NCBI GenBank assembly: GCA_964431655.1
Contig: CAYSKJ010000021.1
Location: 1 to 29,016 of the forward strand
Reading direction: 5' to 3'
Length of the DNA stretch: 29,016 bases
Origin: CAYMEV01 sp964431655 [NCBI: uncultured bacterium]
GTDB lineage: Bacteria > CAYMEV01
Below are positions 16,373 to 24,736 of the stretch, piece after piece. Each line of letters opens with the position of its first letter. The first letter of the stretch is position 1. Below the pieces are notes generated by a model that saw only the letters and a program-made list of their open reading frames with translations, made no database searches and was not told where the DNA came from. The position numbers and the translations under genes are program-made.

Positions 16373-18643
16373 TTATAGTTCTATTACATAGAAAGATATG
16401 CCCTCATATGTCCACTGGGGCAGTTCCATTATGTTGTCTCTCTCGGATTCGCTGATGGTATAGAGGTGCCCTCCCCTTACATGGTTAAAAAACCTGTAAA
16501 CGGGTGTGGCACCTGCAGTCTGGTTATTATAGACATAAAATTTAATGCCCTCATAGTTCCATCCCGGCAGGTTCATAACATTATCCCTTTCAGATTCGCT
16601 GATGGTATAGAGATGTATGCCTGTTTTTGTATTGAAGAAACGGTAAACAGGAACCGTACCTGAGGCCTGAGTATCGTGGACATTGAATTTAATTCCCTCA
16701 TAGTTCCAGTCCGGAAGTTCCATCACGGTGTTTCTTTCAGACTCGCTGATGGTGTAGAGATGCCCGCCCCTTACATGGTTGAAGAACCTGTAGACGGGCA
16801 CACCGCCTCCCGAACCTGCCTCCTTGTGGGCCTTTATGGAGGGGTCGCCGGTATAGTTAAGGCAGTAGTGCACCCACCTCATATAATCATCAGACCCTGC
16901 TGAACCCGCCAGATGTATCTTGGCCTGGGTAAAGCCGGCTCCTGCGATGTTCTGGTATGTATCCTGCAGGGTATACCTGAATATCCAGTCATTGTACTGG
17001 AAGGAAGGGCCGTGTCCGCTGAGGGAATTTTCACCCAGGCCGTACCTTGAAGCGCCCATGTATACAACGCTTCCCCCGTTGGGGTTCCGGACAAAGGCCT
17101 CTCCGAGGCATGGGTCAGCAGCGCCGGATACTTCAGGGTCAAATGCGTTGGAGATGCATGCTATGGTGACGACGATTCCCGGGATATTGTTCAGGGCCAT
17201 GGCATTGCTTGAATAGAAATCAGACCCGCTTTCCATTGCCCATACTGTTACATTCCCGTGGGTTGCCATGTGGAAAAAGTTCATATTCTGCTGGAGCATG
17301 CTGGTAAGGCTGGATACAGTAACGGATGTGTCCGAGTCATAAAGGGTGTATTTGTTATGAACCGGCCAGTAGGGCGCTATATAGTTATTATACATTACCT
17401 CGCTCTTGGCTTTTGCGTCCCCGGTATTGTCAAAAAGCTGAACTCCCGAGAGAAGCAAATTTTCTGAGAAGGTCTCGTGGCTTACGGAGCTGATATAGCT
17501 CTGGACCTTGTTTTTATAATCCAGTATCTGCTGGACGGTTCTTACAGGCAGTCTCCCGATGATTACATCGGGCGAGATGTCTGTATTGTCTCCGGGCTCT
17601 CCTACCCTGCTGTCTCCATCAGCATTCCAGTTGAAAGTGCCCCCGAAACAGCTGTAGAATATGTCCCCCGGTATGGTATTATCGCTTTCAGGCCATGGGA
17701 ACATGAAAAGATAACCATACAGGTTCTGGTCCGGGACACTGTAGCCGGAATCCGTTCCGCCGTCCCCTATTAGAAATACATAAGTGACATTATTGTTCTG
17801 AACATGCTGGTTTATGCAGTCCTTGATCTTGAGCTGGGTTGTTGCCCCGCTGTAAGCGCTCTGTATCTGGCTTACGGTTTTAATGACAGATGTTATCCCT
17901 GCGCTCTGCCTGAAATCAGCATAGGCCTGAGCACCGGAAAGAAGGTTTTCCGTCGTTACTATAAGCATGTCATAATCAATGGCCTTGGCGGAAAACACGG
18001 TTTTTTCCGGATAGTATTTCTGTATGGCTTCAGGGTTTACGACGGTAGCCGAAACCATGTTTGTAAAGGTTTCATTGGCCCGAAAATCTGTATATTCAGG
18101 ATTTTTAGCCGGACTGCAGTCTATGCTGAAGCTTGCTGACTGGTAGAAGTACAGGTTTTCTGTATTTGTATCATACTCAAAGGGATAATAGCTGAAATAC
18201 AGGATATCAAAACCCCTGGTATTGCCCACAGACTGGTATATAAGCTTCTGTGCGGGATAGATAAGACCGCTCTTATAGATCTCAGGATCAGGCAATACTG
18301 TGTCTGTCCTGGGCTTAGAAATAATTTCATATCCCTGGAAGGGATAGGGCATAATACTGCCAAGGAGAATCCTATGCTTTTCTTCAAAGGTGATGCCGGT
18401 TATGTCGCTTCCCTGCGGAACCAGTACCCTGACCATGTAGGCCGGCAGGTCAGGAGCTCCCTCTTTGGCCAGGGAATAGGCATTGGGGTCTTTATAGGAC
18501 ACCCTGTGGTATCCGTCCAAAGGCTCTATTGCTATATTACTGGTGTCAAAGGATAAATTAACCCGGATTGTTTCTCCAAAGCTTAACTGGCATAAGAAAA
18601 CAGCAATCAAAACCAGAAAGGAAACTCTGAAAAATCTTAACAT
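16373..18643 (-). CDS. Secreted C25 (gingipain-type) cysteine peptidase with three C-terminal DUF5648 repeats
   Basis: Encodes 756 residues from ATG 18643, chosen over an in-frame TTG at 18658 because a GGGGGG ribosome-binding site lies between them. A signal peptide covers about 1-24 (FLVLIAVFLCQLSFGET). Residues about 25-215 resemble the gingipain propeptide region. The catalytic domain follows: MLIVTTENLLSGAQAYADFR, then the dyad His462 (HMATHGN) and Cys496 (VTIACISNAFD), 34 residues apart, close to the spacing in gingipains. Three DUF5648-type repeats (615-756) form the C-terminus and probably bind a ligand or surface. There is no type IX secretion C-terminal domain or sortase signal. It should cleave proteins outside the cytoplasm after proregion removal. 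Confidence 0.88.
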   Translation of the reverse strand: MLRFFRVSFLVLIAVFLCQLSFGETIRVNLSFDTSNIAIEPLDGYHRVSYKDPNAYSLAKEGAPDLPAYMVRVLVPQGSDITGITFEEKHRILLGSIMPYPFQGYEIISKPRTDTVLPDPEIYKSGLIYPAQKLIYQSVGNTRGFDILYFSYYPFEYDTNTENLYFYQSASFSIDCSPAKNPEYTDFRANETFTNMVSATVVNPEAIQKYYPEKTVFSAKAIDYDMLIVTTENLLSGAQAYADFRQSAGITSVIKTVSQIQSAYSGATTQLKIKDCINQHVQNNNVTYVFLIGDGGTDSGYSVPDQNLYGYLFMFPWPESDNTIPGDIFYSCFGGTFNWNADGDSRVGEPGDNTDISPDVIIGRLPVRTVQQILDYKNKVQSYISSVSHETFSENLLLSGVQLFDNTGDAKAKSEVMYNNYIAPYWPVHNKYTLYDSDTSVTVSSLTSMLQQNMNFFHMATHGNVTVWAMESGSDFYSSNAMALNNIPGIVVTIACISNAFDPEVSGAADPCLGEAFVRNPNGGSVVYMGASRYGLGENSLSGHGPSFQYNDWIFRYTLQDTYQNIAGAGFTQAKIHLAGSAGSDDYMRWVHYCLNYTGDPSIKAHKEAGSGGGVPVYRFFNHVRGGHLYTISESERNTVMELPDWNYEGIKFNVHDTQASGTVPVYRFFNTKTGIHLYTISESERDNVMNLPGWNYEGIKFYVYNNQTAGATPVYRFFNHVRGGHLYTISESERDNIMELPQWTYEGISFYVIEL
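16376..16801 (-). repeat. Three tandem DUF5648-type repeats encoded in the peptidase C-terminus
   Basis: Three copies of about 43-50 codons share the pattern PVYRFFN, HLYTISESER, M-x-LP-x-W-x-YEGI-x-F. Copies one and three share NHVRGG, while the middle copy has NTKTGI. The DNA copies are also clearly similar (for example the shared antisense stretch ctcgctgatggt), pointing to fairly recent internal duplication or conversion. Confidence 0.9.
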
Positions 18644-18780
18644 AAAAAAACCCCCCAAAAAAATATTAGTAGTAAACTTTATTAAAAAAGCTCTTAGGTT
18701 TAAATATACACCTGTTAATTAATTCTTACAAAAAAAATATTCGGCTGGCGGAACAATTTACCCCTTAGATGCCCGATATT

Positions 18781-19347
18781 TCAGCCTGTAAACTCATAGA
18801 GGTCTTTGGGATTGATCTGAACCGAGATGATTCTTTCTATTGTACTGTCCTCATTGATAAGTACGGTCACAGGAAAGCTTCTTGCGGAATCAGGGTCAAT
18901 TATCTGGTGGCCGAAGCTGTCAACATTTTCAATGATGGTTATTCCGTAGAGCCTGCCTATACGGCCGTGTCTGTCCACAACATTCGGATAGGATATCATC
19001 CTGCGGCTAAGCAGGGGGATCATATCCCCTTCCTGTTCCTTAAAGGTAATACCAAGGAGAACTACGCTTTCCCTGTCCATACTGGTGTAGAATTCCTGAA
19101 AATCATCAAGCTGGAGCCTTGACCTGGCATCATAGGTTGCCCAGAAGCTTAGTATCACCTTCTTGCCGCTTAGGTCCCAGAGCCTGTATTCATTGCCGTC
19201 CAGGTCACGGGCGCTGAAATCGGGTGCAATTGCCCCTGTTTCAAAGGCTACCCTTTTTCCCGAGGGGTGTTCAGGCAGGGAGGCACATCCAGCAAGCAGA
19301 AGCATTATGAAAAGAACAGGGATTATTTCTTTTAAAATGTATTTCAT
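18781..19347 (-). CDS. Thioredoxin-fold (TlpA/AhpC-like) lipoprotein lacking the redox cysteines
   Basis: Encodes 188 residues. A lipoprotein signal with lipobox LAGC puts the lipid on Cys21. The mature part begins like a peroxiredoxin/TlpA domain (GAIAPDFSARDLDGNEYRLWDLSGKKVILSFWAT). At the active-site position the sequence is FWATYDARS (68-76), so Asp73 and Ser76 stand where TlpA proteins have the two Cys of CxxC. The later cis-proline region (SARSFPVTVLINEDSTI) is kept, so the fold is probably intact. No other Cys is in the mature chain except the lipidated one, which excludes thiol redox chemistry; a binding or scaffolding role is left. AGGAG lies upstream of the ATG. The gene diverges from the amidase gene. 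Confidence 0.82.
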   Translation of the reverse strand: MKYILKEIIPVLFIMLLLAGCASLPEHPSGKRVAFETGAIAPDFSARDLDGNEYRLWDLSGKKVILSFWATYDARSRLQLDDFQEFYTSMDRESVVLLGITFKEQEGDMIPLLSRRMISYPNVVDRHGRIGRLYGITIIENVDSFGHQIIDPDSARSFPVTVLINEDSTIERIISVQINPKDLYEFTG

Positions 19348-19485
19348 ATTAATCTCCTTTTTTTTGAATATACCTACAAAAACACCCTATGAAAAGAAAA
19401 AGTTTTAAAAACCTTGTTTTTATATGCGAAAATATTATGGAAATTTTGCTCAGCAAAGGATAGAATGATGATAAAGGAGAAAGAA

Positions 19486-21207
19486 ATGAAAAAATCATAT
19501 ATATTACTTCTCTTAATAATCCTGTCTTTTGGCCTTATGCCTGTCCGGGCTGAAAATATTGCCGATGAGTGGATAAAAGATCAGGTCGCCCTTCAATACT
19601 CTGAAAAAACTTCAGCCCCGGGAAGAATATTGGCTGACTTTTCACCCTTCAGCATGGAGCTGGACATCTTTGAAAGAGACAAAGAGGCCATCTATGACCT
19701 GATGCTGCACGGCAGGGATGCCCATGATATTATTGAACTTTACAGGATGGGTGTCTATGAGGGAGAATTCAGCTGGAAAAACCCCTTTCCCTGCGGGAGT
19801 TCGTCCTTCAGCGCCCCTTTCAGCCAGAAAGCCACAGTCCGGGATATAACCCTGTATTACCTGGTCAAGATGAGAAGATCCCAGGAAATGGGTATGAATA
19901 TTATTCTCTCGGTAAATCCCGATGCTCTTGAGGAGGCTGAATACTGGGACAACCGTCGTGAAGAGGCAGGAAATCTCCCGCTGTTCGGGCTTCCTGTCGC
20001 GGTGAAGGCAAATATAGGGACTGCTGACCGACAGCCCACCAGCGCAGGAGCAATAGCTCTGCAGAACAGTCTTTGCATCCGGGATGCATTTATTATAAAA
20101 AGAATTAAGGAGTCCGGGGGTATCATTCTTGCCAAGACAAATCTCAGCGAATGGGCAAACTTTATGTCAGAGAATTCTGCCAACGGCTTCTCTGCTCTGG
20201 GAGGGCAGACAAGGAATCCTTATGGGAGATTTGATGTGGGAGGATCCAGCTCCGGGTCCGCAGCTGCTGTTGCCATGGGCCTGGTTCCCCTGGCGCTGGG
20301 AACCGAAACATCCGGCTCCATTGTTTATCCGGCCAGCCAGAATTCTGTGGTTGGACTTAAACCCTCCCTGGGGCTTGTAAGCCGTGACTGCATAATACCC
20401 ATTGCCGAGGCTCAGGATACTGCAGGGCCTATAACAGTGTCAGTCAGGGATGCCGGCCTTCTTTTATCAGTTATAGCGGGTTTTGACGGGGCTGATCCCG
20501 CCACAGCCCTGTGCAGTGATAAAAAGGAGGATTATAACCTGGAGCGCTTACATGAAAAACCCCTTAAAGGGCTTCGTTTTGGCCTGGTCAGCAGCAGTCT
20601 GATGAGAAGGTATTATTACAGAGCGGAGGAAGCCAGGATACAGATGCGGATAGCCGGGGAGCTTTCCAGGGCAGGTGCTGTGGTAGTTTTTGTTGAGATG
20701 GATGAAGCTGTTTACAGCAGGCTTGATGTTCTCTCTGTGTTTCATTACCAGTTCAGGGAGGGTGTGAACCGTTACCTGGAAAAATGTTCCAGGGGAGGAT
20801 CCTGCAGAAGCGTGGCTGAGATTATCAGGTTTAACAGCCAGAAGCCTGGCGAAAGGATGCCCCTGGGCCAGGAACTGCTTATTGCCAGCGAAAATAATGC
20901 CTCTGCAGAAGATGAGATAGAAATGCTTGCATTTTCTAACAGGAGGGAATCCAGGCAGGTAATAGACAGCCTGCTGAAGGACAATGAGCTGGACATCCTT
21001 TTTTCTCTGAGCAATCATCTTTCCTATATATATGCCTCGGCGGGGTACCCGGCTCTTTGTGTTCCTGCCGGATATAAAAGCAATGGCGAACCTGTAGGCG
21101 TCACTTTTACATGTTCCCTGGGGGACGAGAGACTTCTTATCAGTGCTGGATGGGGCTATGAACAGGCAACGGGCCACCGGAAAAAAGCAGAGCCTTACAG
21201 TTATTGA
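19486..21207 (+). CDS. Exported amidase-signature family hydrolase
   Basis: Encodes 573 residues from ATG 19486, chosen because AAAGGAGA lies just upstream and a clear signal peptide follows (1-22, cut after PVRA). Upstream in-frame starts would add a polar extension without a ribosome-binding site. The Ser-Ser-Lys triad of the family is complete: K174 (GLPVAVKANIG), S255 (GGSSSGSAAA) and S278 (GTETSGSIV). The first 110 mature residues are not part of the core fold and may be an extra helical domain. Cytoplasmic relatives include GatA, but an exported copy of this kind acts on a peptide, fatty or sugar amide in the periplasm. The substrate is unknown. The stop is 3 bases from that of the convergent gene. 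Confidence 0.88.
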   Translation: MKKSYILLLLIILSFGLMPVRAENIADEWIKDQVALQYSEKTSAPGRILADFSPFSMELDIFERDKEAIYDLMLHGRDAHDIIELYRMGVYEGEFSWKNPFPCGSSSFSAPFSQKATVRDITLYYLVKMRRSQEMGMNIILSVNPDALEEAEYWDNRREEAGNLPLFGLPVAVKANIGTADRQPTSAGAIALQNSLCIRDAFIIKRIKESGGIILAKTNLSEWANFMSENSANGFSALGGQTRNPYGRFDVGGSSSGSAAAVAMGLVPLALGTETSGSIVYPASQNSVVGLKPSLGLVSRDCIIPIAEAQDTAGPITVSVRDAGLLLSVIAGFDGADPATALCSDKKEDYNLERLHEKPLKGLRFGLVSSSLMRRYYYRAEEARIQMRIAGELSRAGAVVVFVEMDEAVYSRLDVLSVFHYQFREGVNRYLEKCSRGGSCRSVAEIIRFNSQKPGERMPLGQELLIASENNASAEDEIEMLAFSNRRESRQVIDSLLKDNELDILFSLSNHLSYIYASAGYPALCVPAGYKSNGEPVGVTFTCSLGDERLLISAGWGYEQATGHRKKAEPYSY

Positions 21208-21210
21208 GAT

Positions 21211-21963
21211 TTAATTCAAAATCGCCAGGAACTGGCCCGGTTTCTCCGGGGAGATATTGTAGAAGGGGCTGTCCTTTACATATCCTCCGCCATCCTTCCA
21301 TATGCTGAACCAGTAGACAGTTGCGAATGAAAAGGAAGCATTCAGGTGCATCTGGGCTATACCGAAGGGAATGCTCCTTTCATCAAAATAGTTATGGGGG
21401 TAAAGGGAATTCTGGTCTTTTACAAAGCTCTCAAGGAGTTTAAGGGAAAGCTCCTGGAGAACCTGCCCCCCGATTAAACAGTCATAGCTGTAGAAACCGT
21501 AAAAAAATATCCTTATTTTGGGATTGTGGAACCTCACAAGGCCCTGATATTCCCTTGCAAGAACGGCTTTTCGGTAATCATCAGGGTTCATGTATGAAAG
21601 GGGATTATTGATATGGAAGGCATAGGCTGCTATAATGCCGTAACTCCTGCTTAAATCCCTGAAATCCGGTCCTGATTTAATGCTTTTAATGAGCTCTGCT
21701 TTCATATGGTCCATAGTGTCTATCAGACCCTGGCGGGTCTTTGCGCTTATATGGGGGTATTGTCCCCCAAGCATGGTTATGCCTTCGGAGAAGGAATCAA
21801 TGATAATACCCCTGTTGTTGTGCAGAACTGAGGCAAAAAGGGGAGGCATTACACTGATACAGGAGTCAATGAACCATATTTTTACTGATTTATCCAGGTC
21901 AAAGGAATGAAAAGCCTGGCTGAACAACAGCATTATAATAATTACGGTAATCTTTAATCTCAT
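21211..21963 (-). CDS. Exported protein of unknown function, weakly like a zinc-phospholipase/S1-P1 nuclease helical fold
   Basis: Encodes 250 residues that I do not recognise with confidence. A signal peptide covers about 1-20 (LKITVIIIMLLFSQAFHSF). The mature protein looks mainly helical. The order of segments (an N-terminal VMPPLFASVLHNNRGIIIDSF, then LSRSYGIIAAYAFHINNPLSY at about 108-128) resembles the zinc-dependent phospholipase C/S1-P1 superfamily, where the second block is normally ALHYLGDxxxPLH. The usual metal-binding His/Asp pattern is mostly missing. The C-terminal third contains FFYGFYSYDCLIGGQVLQELSLKLLE and IAQMHLNASFSFATVYWFSIW. It is convergent with the amidase gene and divergent from rpsT. 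Confidence 0.62.
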   Translation of the reverse strand: MRLKITVIIIMLLFSQAFHSFDLDKSVKIWFIDSCISVMPPLFASVLHNNRGIIIDSFSEGITMLGGQYPHISAKTRQGLIDTMDHMKAELIKSIKSGPDFRDLSRSYGIIAAYAFHINNPLSYMNPDDYRKAVLAREYQGLVRFHNPKIRIFFYGFYSYDCLIGGQVLQELSLKLLESFVKDQNSLYPHNYFDERSIPFGIAQMHLNASFSFATVYWFSIWKDGGGYVKDSPFYNISPEKPGQFLAILN

Positions 21964-21982
21964 AGTTAATCACAAATTTTTC

Positions 21983-22010
21983 TTGACTAACCTTCAATAT
22001 AGCATATATG
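21983..22010 (+). promoter_or_regulatory. Candidate sigma70 promoter of rpsT
   Basis: TTGACT at 21983-21988 and TATATG at 22005-22010, spacer 16 bases. It would give a leader of about 43 bases before the TTG start. Confidence 0.55.
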
Positions 22011-22059
22011 AATGAAAACTACAATTTAATTATTTTTAATAAATTAGGAGGAGATTGGA

Positions 22060-22362
22060 TTGGCTCATAGTAAATCAGCGAGAAAGTCTTTTAACCAGAG
22101 TGAGGTTAGAAGGATGAGGAACAAGATGTTCAGGACTGCAGTGAGAACAAAGATTAAAAAGCTTATGATGAATTTTGAAAATATGGATAAAGAACAGCTT
22201 TTTGCAAGCTATAAGGATACCATAAAATCTTTGGATAAAGCCGTTACCAAGGGGATATTCCACAAAAATACCGTCGCAAGGAAGAAATCAAGGATATCGA
22301 GTAAGGTAGTCCCCCTGATAAAGGATTTATTAAAGGAAAACAAAAAAGAGAAATCTGAATAA
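22060..22362 (+). CDS. rpsT: 30S ribosomal protein S20
   Basis: Encodes 100 residues, slightly longer than the usual 85-90. The N-terminus (AHSKSARKSFNQSEVRRMRNK) and the basic helical body, ending in VTKGIFHKNTVARKKSRISSKV, are typical of S20, which binds 16S rRNA early in small-subunit assembly. The start codon is TTG at 22060, fixed by AGGAGGA at 22046-22052 with a 7-base gap; no in-frame ATG gives a full N-terminus. E. coli rpsT also uses UUG, which helps make its expression self-limiting, so the same control may apply here. It appears to be a single-gene transcript. The C-terminus has an extra lysine-rich tail (ENKKEKSE). Confidence 0.96.
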   Translation: MAHSKSARKSFNQSEVRRMRNKMFRTAVRTKIKKLMMNFENMDKEQLFASYKDTIKSLDKAVTKGIFHKNTVARKKSRISSKVVPLIKDLLKENKKEKSE

Positions 22363-22411
22363 ATCCCTCTCTCACCATATTCATCAGTTTTATAAGGTTT
22401 TTAACTAAAGA

Positions 22412-22439
22412 TTGACATCCAGGCAATTAATGATATTGT
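22412..22439 (+). promoter_or_regulatory. Candidate sigma70 promoter of the BamE-like lipoprotein gene
   Basis: Consensus TTGACA at 22412-22417 and TATTGT at 22434-22439, spacer 16 bases, with a leader of about 40 bases to the ATG. Confidence 0.6.
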
Positions 22440-22485
22440 TGAAAATGTATGGAAAAATAACAAAATTTACAGAGAGGTTAGGTAT

Positions 22486-23139
22486 ATGAAAAGATTTGTC
22501 ATTTTGTTTCTTGTGCTGGCCATGGTTTTTCTCATGTTCAGCTGCAAGTCCCAGGAAGATAAAAGTAATGAAGAGCTGAAGCAGATCGCTGGCTTTAGAA
22601 AGACGGATGAGGCAAGGTATATGGCTGAGCTTGAGGCTTTTATCAAGAAGACTCCTAAGGAGCTTTCGACCTATAAAAAAGCAGTTGCTCTTTTTGTTGA
22701 CGGTTTTAAGAAGCTTGCCAACGGATGGATAGAGAACGGCAGATATGACCAGGCACTTGAATTCATACGCCAGGGATTGAAATATGATGAAAAGAACAAT
22801 GAACTCCTTGAGCTGAAAAAACTCTGCGTGGATAAGGGAGATGTTACTGAAGAGGAGATTGAGAGCATCGCAAGGGGAATGACCGACCAGGATGTGGTTC
22901 ATATACTGGGCAATCCGATGGGCGGACTGGAAAAAAAGATGGATGAGAACCAGACCCCGTATTATATCATGAAGTACATGATAGAAATGAATCCAGAAAA
23001 GCTTGTCTTCATTTCTCTTAATGAAAACAAAACCGTTGCCAGGATAAGGTATTATGTAGACAAGGCCTGGGCTGATGAATATCCTGAAAGGAAAGCAAAA
23101 CCGGTGGTACCTGTAGAAAAGACAGAAAGCACTCAGTAA
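22486..23139 (+). CDS. Lipoprotein with a TPR-like helical part and a BamE/SmpA-like domain
   Basis: Encodes 217 residues. A lipoprotein-type signal leads to Cys20 (FLMFSC). The middle (about 40-120) is helical and contains one TPR-like unit (GWIENGRYDQALEFIRQGLKYDEKNNELLELK). Residues about 128-190 resemble the SmpA/OmlA (BamE) fold: ARGMTDQDVVHILGNPMG matches the family pattern GMT-x-x-x-V-x-x-LG-x-P, and strands follow in YYIMKYMIEM and KLVFISLNENKTVARIRYYV. BamE helps outer-membrane protein assembly, but many BamE-fold lipoproteins have other roles. The C-terminal tail is proline- and lysine-rich. It has its own promoter and terminator, so it is monocistronic. Confidence 0.78.
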   Translation: MKRFVILFLVLAMVFLMFSCKSQEDKSNEELKQIAGFRKTDEARYMAELEAFIKKTPKELSTYKKAVALFVDGFKKLANGWIENGRYDQALEFIRQGLKYDEKNNELLELKKLCVDKGDVTEEEIESIARGMTDQDVVHILGNPMGGLEKKMDENQTPYYIMKYMIEMNPEKLVFISLNENKTVARIRYYVDKAWADEYPERKAKPVVPVEKTESTQ

Positions 23140-23162
23140 AAAGCATAAAACCCTGATTTATC

Positions 23163-23201
23163 AAAAGGGCTGTGAAGGCTTGTATTCACAGCCCTTTTTT
23201 T
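23163..23201 (+). terminator. Rho-independent terminator
   Basis: A 14-bp stem, AAAAGGGCTGTGAA (23163-23176) with TTCACAGCCCTTTT (23185-23198), 8-base loop, then a T run. It ends the lipoprotein transcript just before the thyX promoter. Confidence 0.92.
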
Positions 23202-23206
23202 ATTAT

Positions 23207-23236
23207 TTGACTTTTCTCCCACTTAACTTATATATC
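23207..23236 (+). promoter_or_regulatory. Candidate sigma70 promoter of the thyX operon
   Basis: TTGACT at 23207-23212 and TATATC at 23231-23236, spacer 18 bases. An AAGGTGG ribosome-binding site follows, directly upstream of the ATG at 23261. Confidence 0.55.
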
Positions 23237-23260
23237 ATTTAGGACATTAAAAGGTGGTTT

Positions 23261-24736
23261 ATGAAGGTTATTCTGGCAGGATACAATGTGGACAAAAAGC
23301 TTTTGGAAAGCTGTGATGAGAAGGCATGGCCACTGCTTACCCCTGAAGTATTTTCCAGTGCCTATGCAAAGATATCAAGGTCTGCAAAATCCGTACCGGA
23401 ACTGAGAAAAGAGGCCCTGGGAAATATTGAGAAAGCCAGGAAACTCAATGAAAAGATAATTTTTGATTTCGGCCACTCATCCGTTGCAGAGCATGCTGTT
23501 TTTAATATTGATATCCTGGGCATAACCCGACTTGCGCTGGAATACCTTGAATCTGTAAAATACGCTTCCTTTACAGAAAAAAGTCAAAGATATGTTACTT
23601 TCGGAAAGGATTTCTACATTCCTCCGGTCCTAAAGGAAAAGGGGCTGGAAAAACAGATAGAGAAAGCGTTCACTAAAGCCTTTGATAACTATAACAGTAT
23701 TATAAAGGATGTCTTTGACAGTACCAGCAGAAACTTTCCGGAGAAGGAGCACCGGTCTCTCATGCAGAGGATCAAGGAGGATGCAAGGTATATACTGCCC
23801 CTTTGCACCAAAACCCAGGCAGGCATGACTGTGAATGCCAGAGCCCTTGAATACATGATTTCCTTCTTATGTTCCCAGGGTATTGACGAGTTGAAGGATC
23901 TATCGGATCAACTGCTTAAGATTACCAGGGACATAGCTCCCAGCATTATCAGGTATATAAACCCGGACATGGCCTACTGCCTGCACCATCCGGACAGCAT
24001 TCCGGCCATGGGGCAAAAGCCCGGGGAAAAGAGCAAAACTGTATACCGGCAGTCCTTTCCGGTACTGGAAAGCCTGGAAGTTTCCCCTGACCTTGATATA
24101 AGGATACTGGCCTCCCGTATATTCAGGACATCACGCCTGACTTACAGGCAAGCCTGCAGGCTTGCTGGAAAATTAAGCCGTGAAGAGAAAAGGGAAATAT
24201 TTGACAGCATTTACAGAAACCTTAATTTTTACCACATGATGCCCAAAGAGTATGAATCCTGCACAGCGGAGTTTGTTTGCACAGTTTCCGCTTCATGCTT
24301 TGCCCAGCTCAAGAGGCACAGGGAATCAACAATTATCCCTCAGGACTACAGCTGGGAAAACCCTGTCATAATCCCGGCAGGCATCCTTGAATCAAAACAT
24401 TCCCGGATGCTGTTCATGGATACGGTAAATACATTCAGGGAGCTATATTACAAGGTTGAGGAAGCATGCGGGGGATATAAGGATTATTTCATGCTTAACT
24501 GCAATGCAAGAAGAGTTCTATGCCGGTTTGATATAAAATCCCTGTACAATTTTTTCAGGCTCAGGTCTGATAACCATAGTCAATGGGAGATACGTTATCT
24601 ATCCAATGAAATACTGGAAAGCCTTAAGGCAGGGAAATATATGGCGATGGAACTGGCCTGCGGAAAAGACCGGTTTCATCTTACAAAAAAAGAAATAGTA
24701 AAAGAAAAAGGAGTTAAAAACAATGCTGAAGACTAA
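23261..24736 (+). CDS. thyX: Tandem-domain FAD-dependent thymidylate synthase
   Basis: Encodes 491 residues, about twice a normal ThyX (210-250), and reads as two ThyX domains in tandem. Domain 1 (about 1-240) has FGHSSVAEHAVFNIDILGITR, SFTEKSQRYV (103-112) and LPLCTKTQAGMTVNARALEY. Domain 2 (about 270-475) has KRHREST (351-357), MLNCNARRVL and the C-terminal RLRSDNHSQWEIR (433-445). The family motif RHR-x7-S is divided between them: domain 1 has S98-V-K100 where RHR should be but keeps the rest, while domain 2 keeps RHR and loses the rest. It makes dTMP from dUMP using methylene-tetrahydrofolate, FAD and NADPH. Long ThyX proteins are also known from Chlamydia. It is the first gene of an operon. 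Confidence 0.9.
   Translation: MKVILAGYNVDKKLLESCDEKAWPLLTPEVFSSAYAKISRSAKSVPELRKEALGNIEKARKLNEKIIFDFGHSSVAEHAVFNIDILGITRLALEYLESVKYASFTEKSQRYVTFGKDFYIPPVLKEKGLEKQIEKAFTKAFDNYNSIIKDVFDSTSRNFPEKEHRSLMQRIKEDARYILPLCTKTQAGMTVNARALEYMISFLCSQGIDELKDLSDQLLKITRDIAPSIIRYINPDMAYCLHHPDSIPAMGQKPGEKSKTVYRQSFPVLESLEVSPDLDIRILASRIFRTSRLTYRQACRLAGKLSREEKREIFDSIYRNLNFYHMMPKEYESCTAEFVCTVSASCFAQLKRHRESTIIPQDYSWENPVIIPAGILESKHSRMLFMDTVNTFRELYYKVEEACGGYKDYFMLNCNARRVLCRFDIKSLYNFFRLRSDNHSQWEIRYLSNEILESLKAGKYMAMELACGKDRFHLTKKEIVKEKGVKNNAED

Noticed and set aside
19441-19456. Small inverted repeat TTTGC-TCA-GCAAA upstream of the amidase gene as an operator
   Set aside because: Arms of five bases in AT-rich DNA are expected by chance and there is no second copy nearby.
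19414-19485. Longer N-terminus for the amidase from an upstream TTG
   Set aside because: It would bury the signal peptide behind 24 polar residues and lacks a ribosome-binding site; AAAGGAGA precedes the ATG at 19486.
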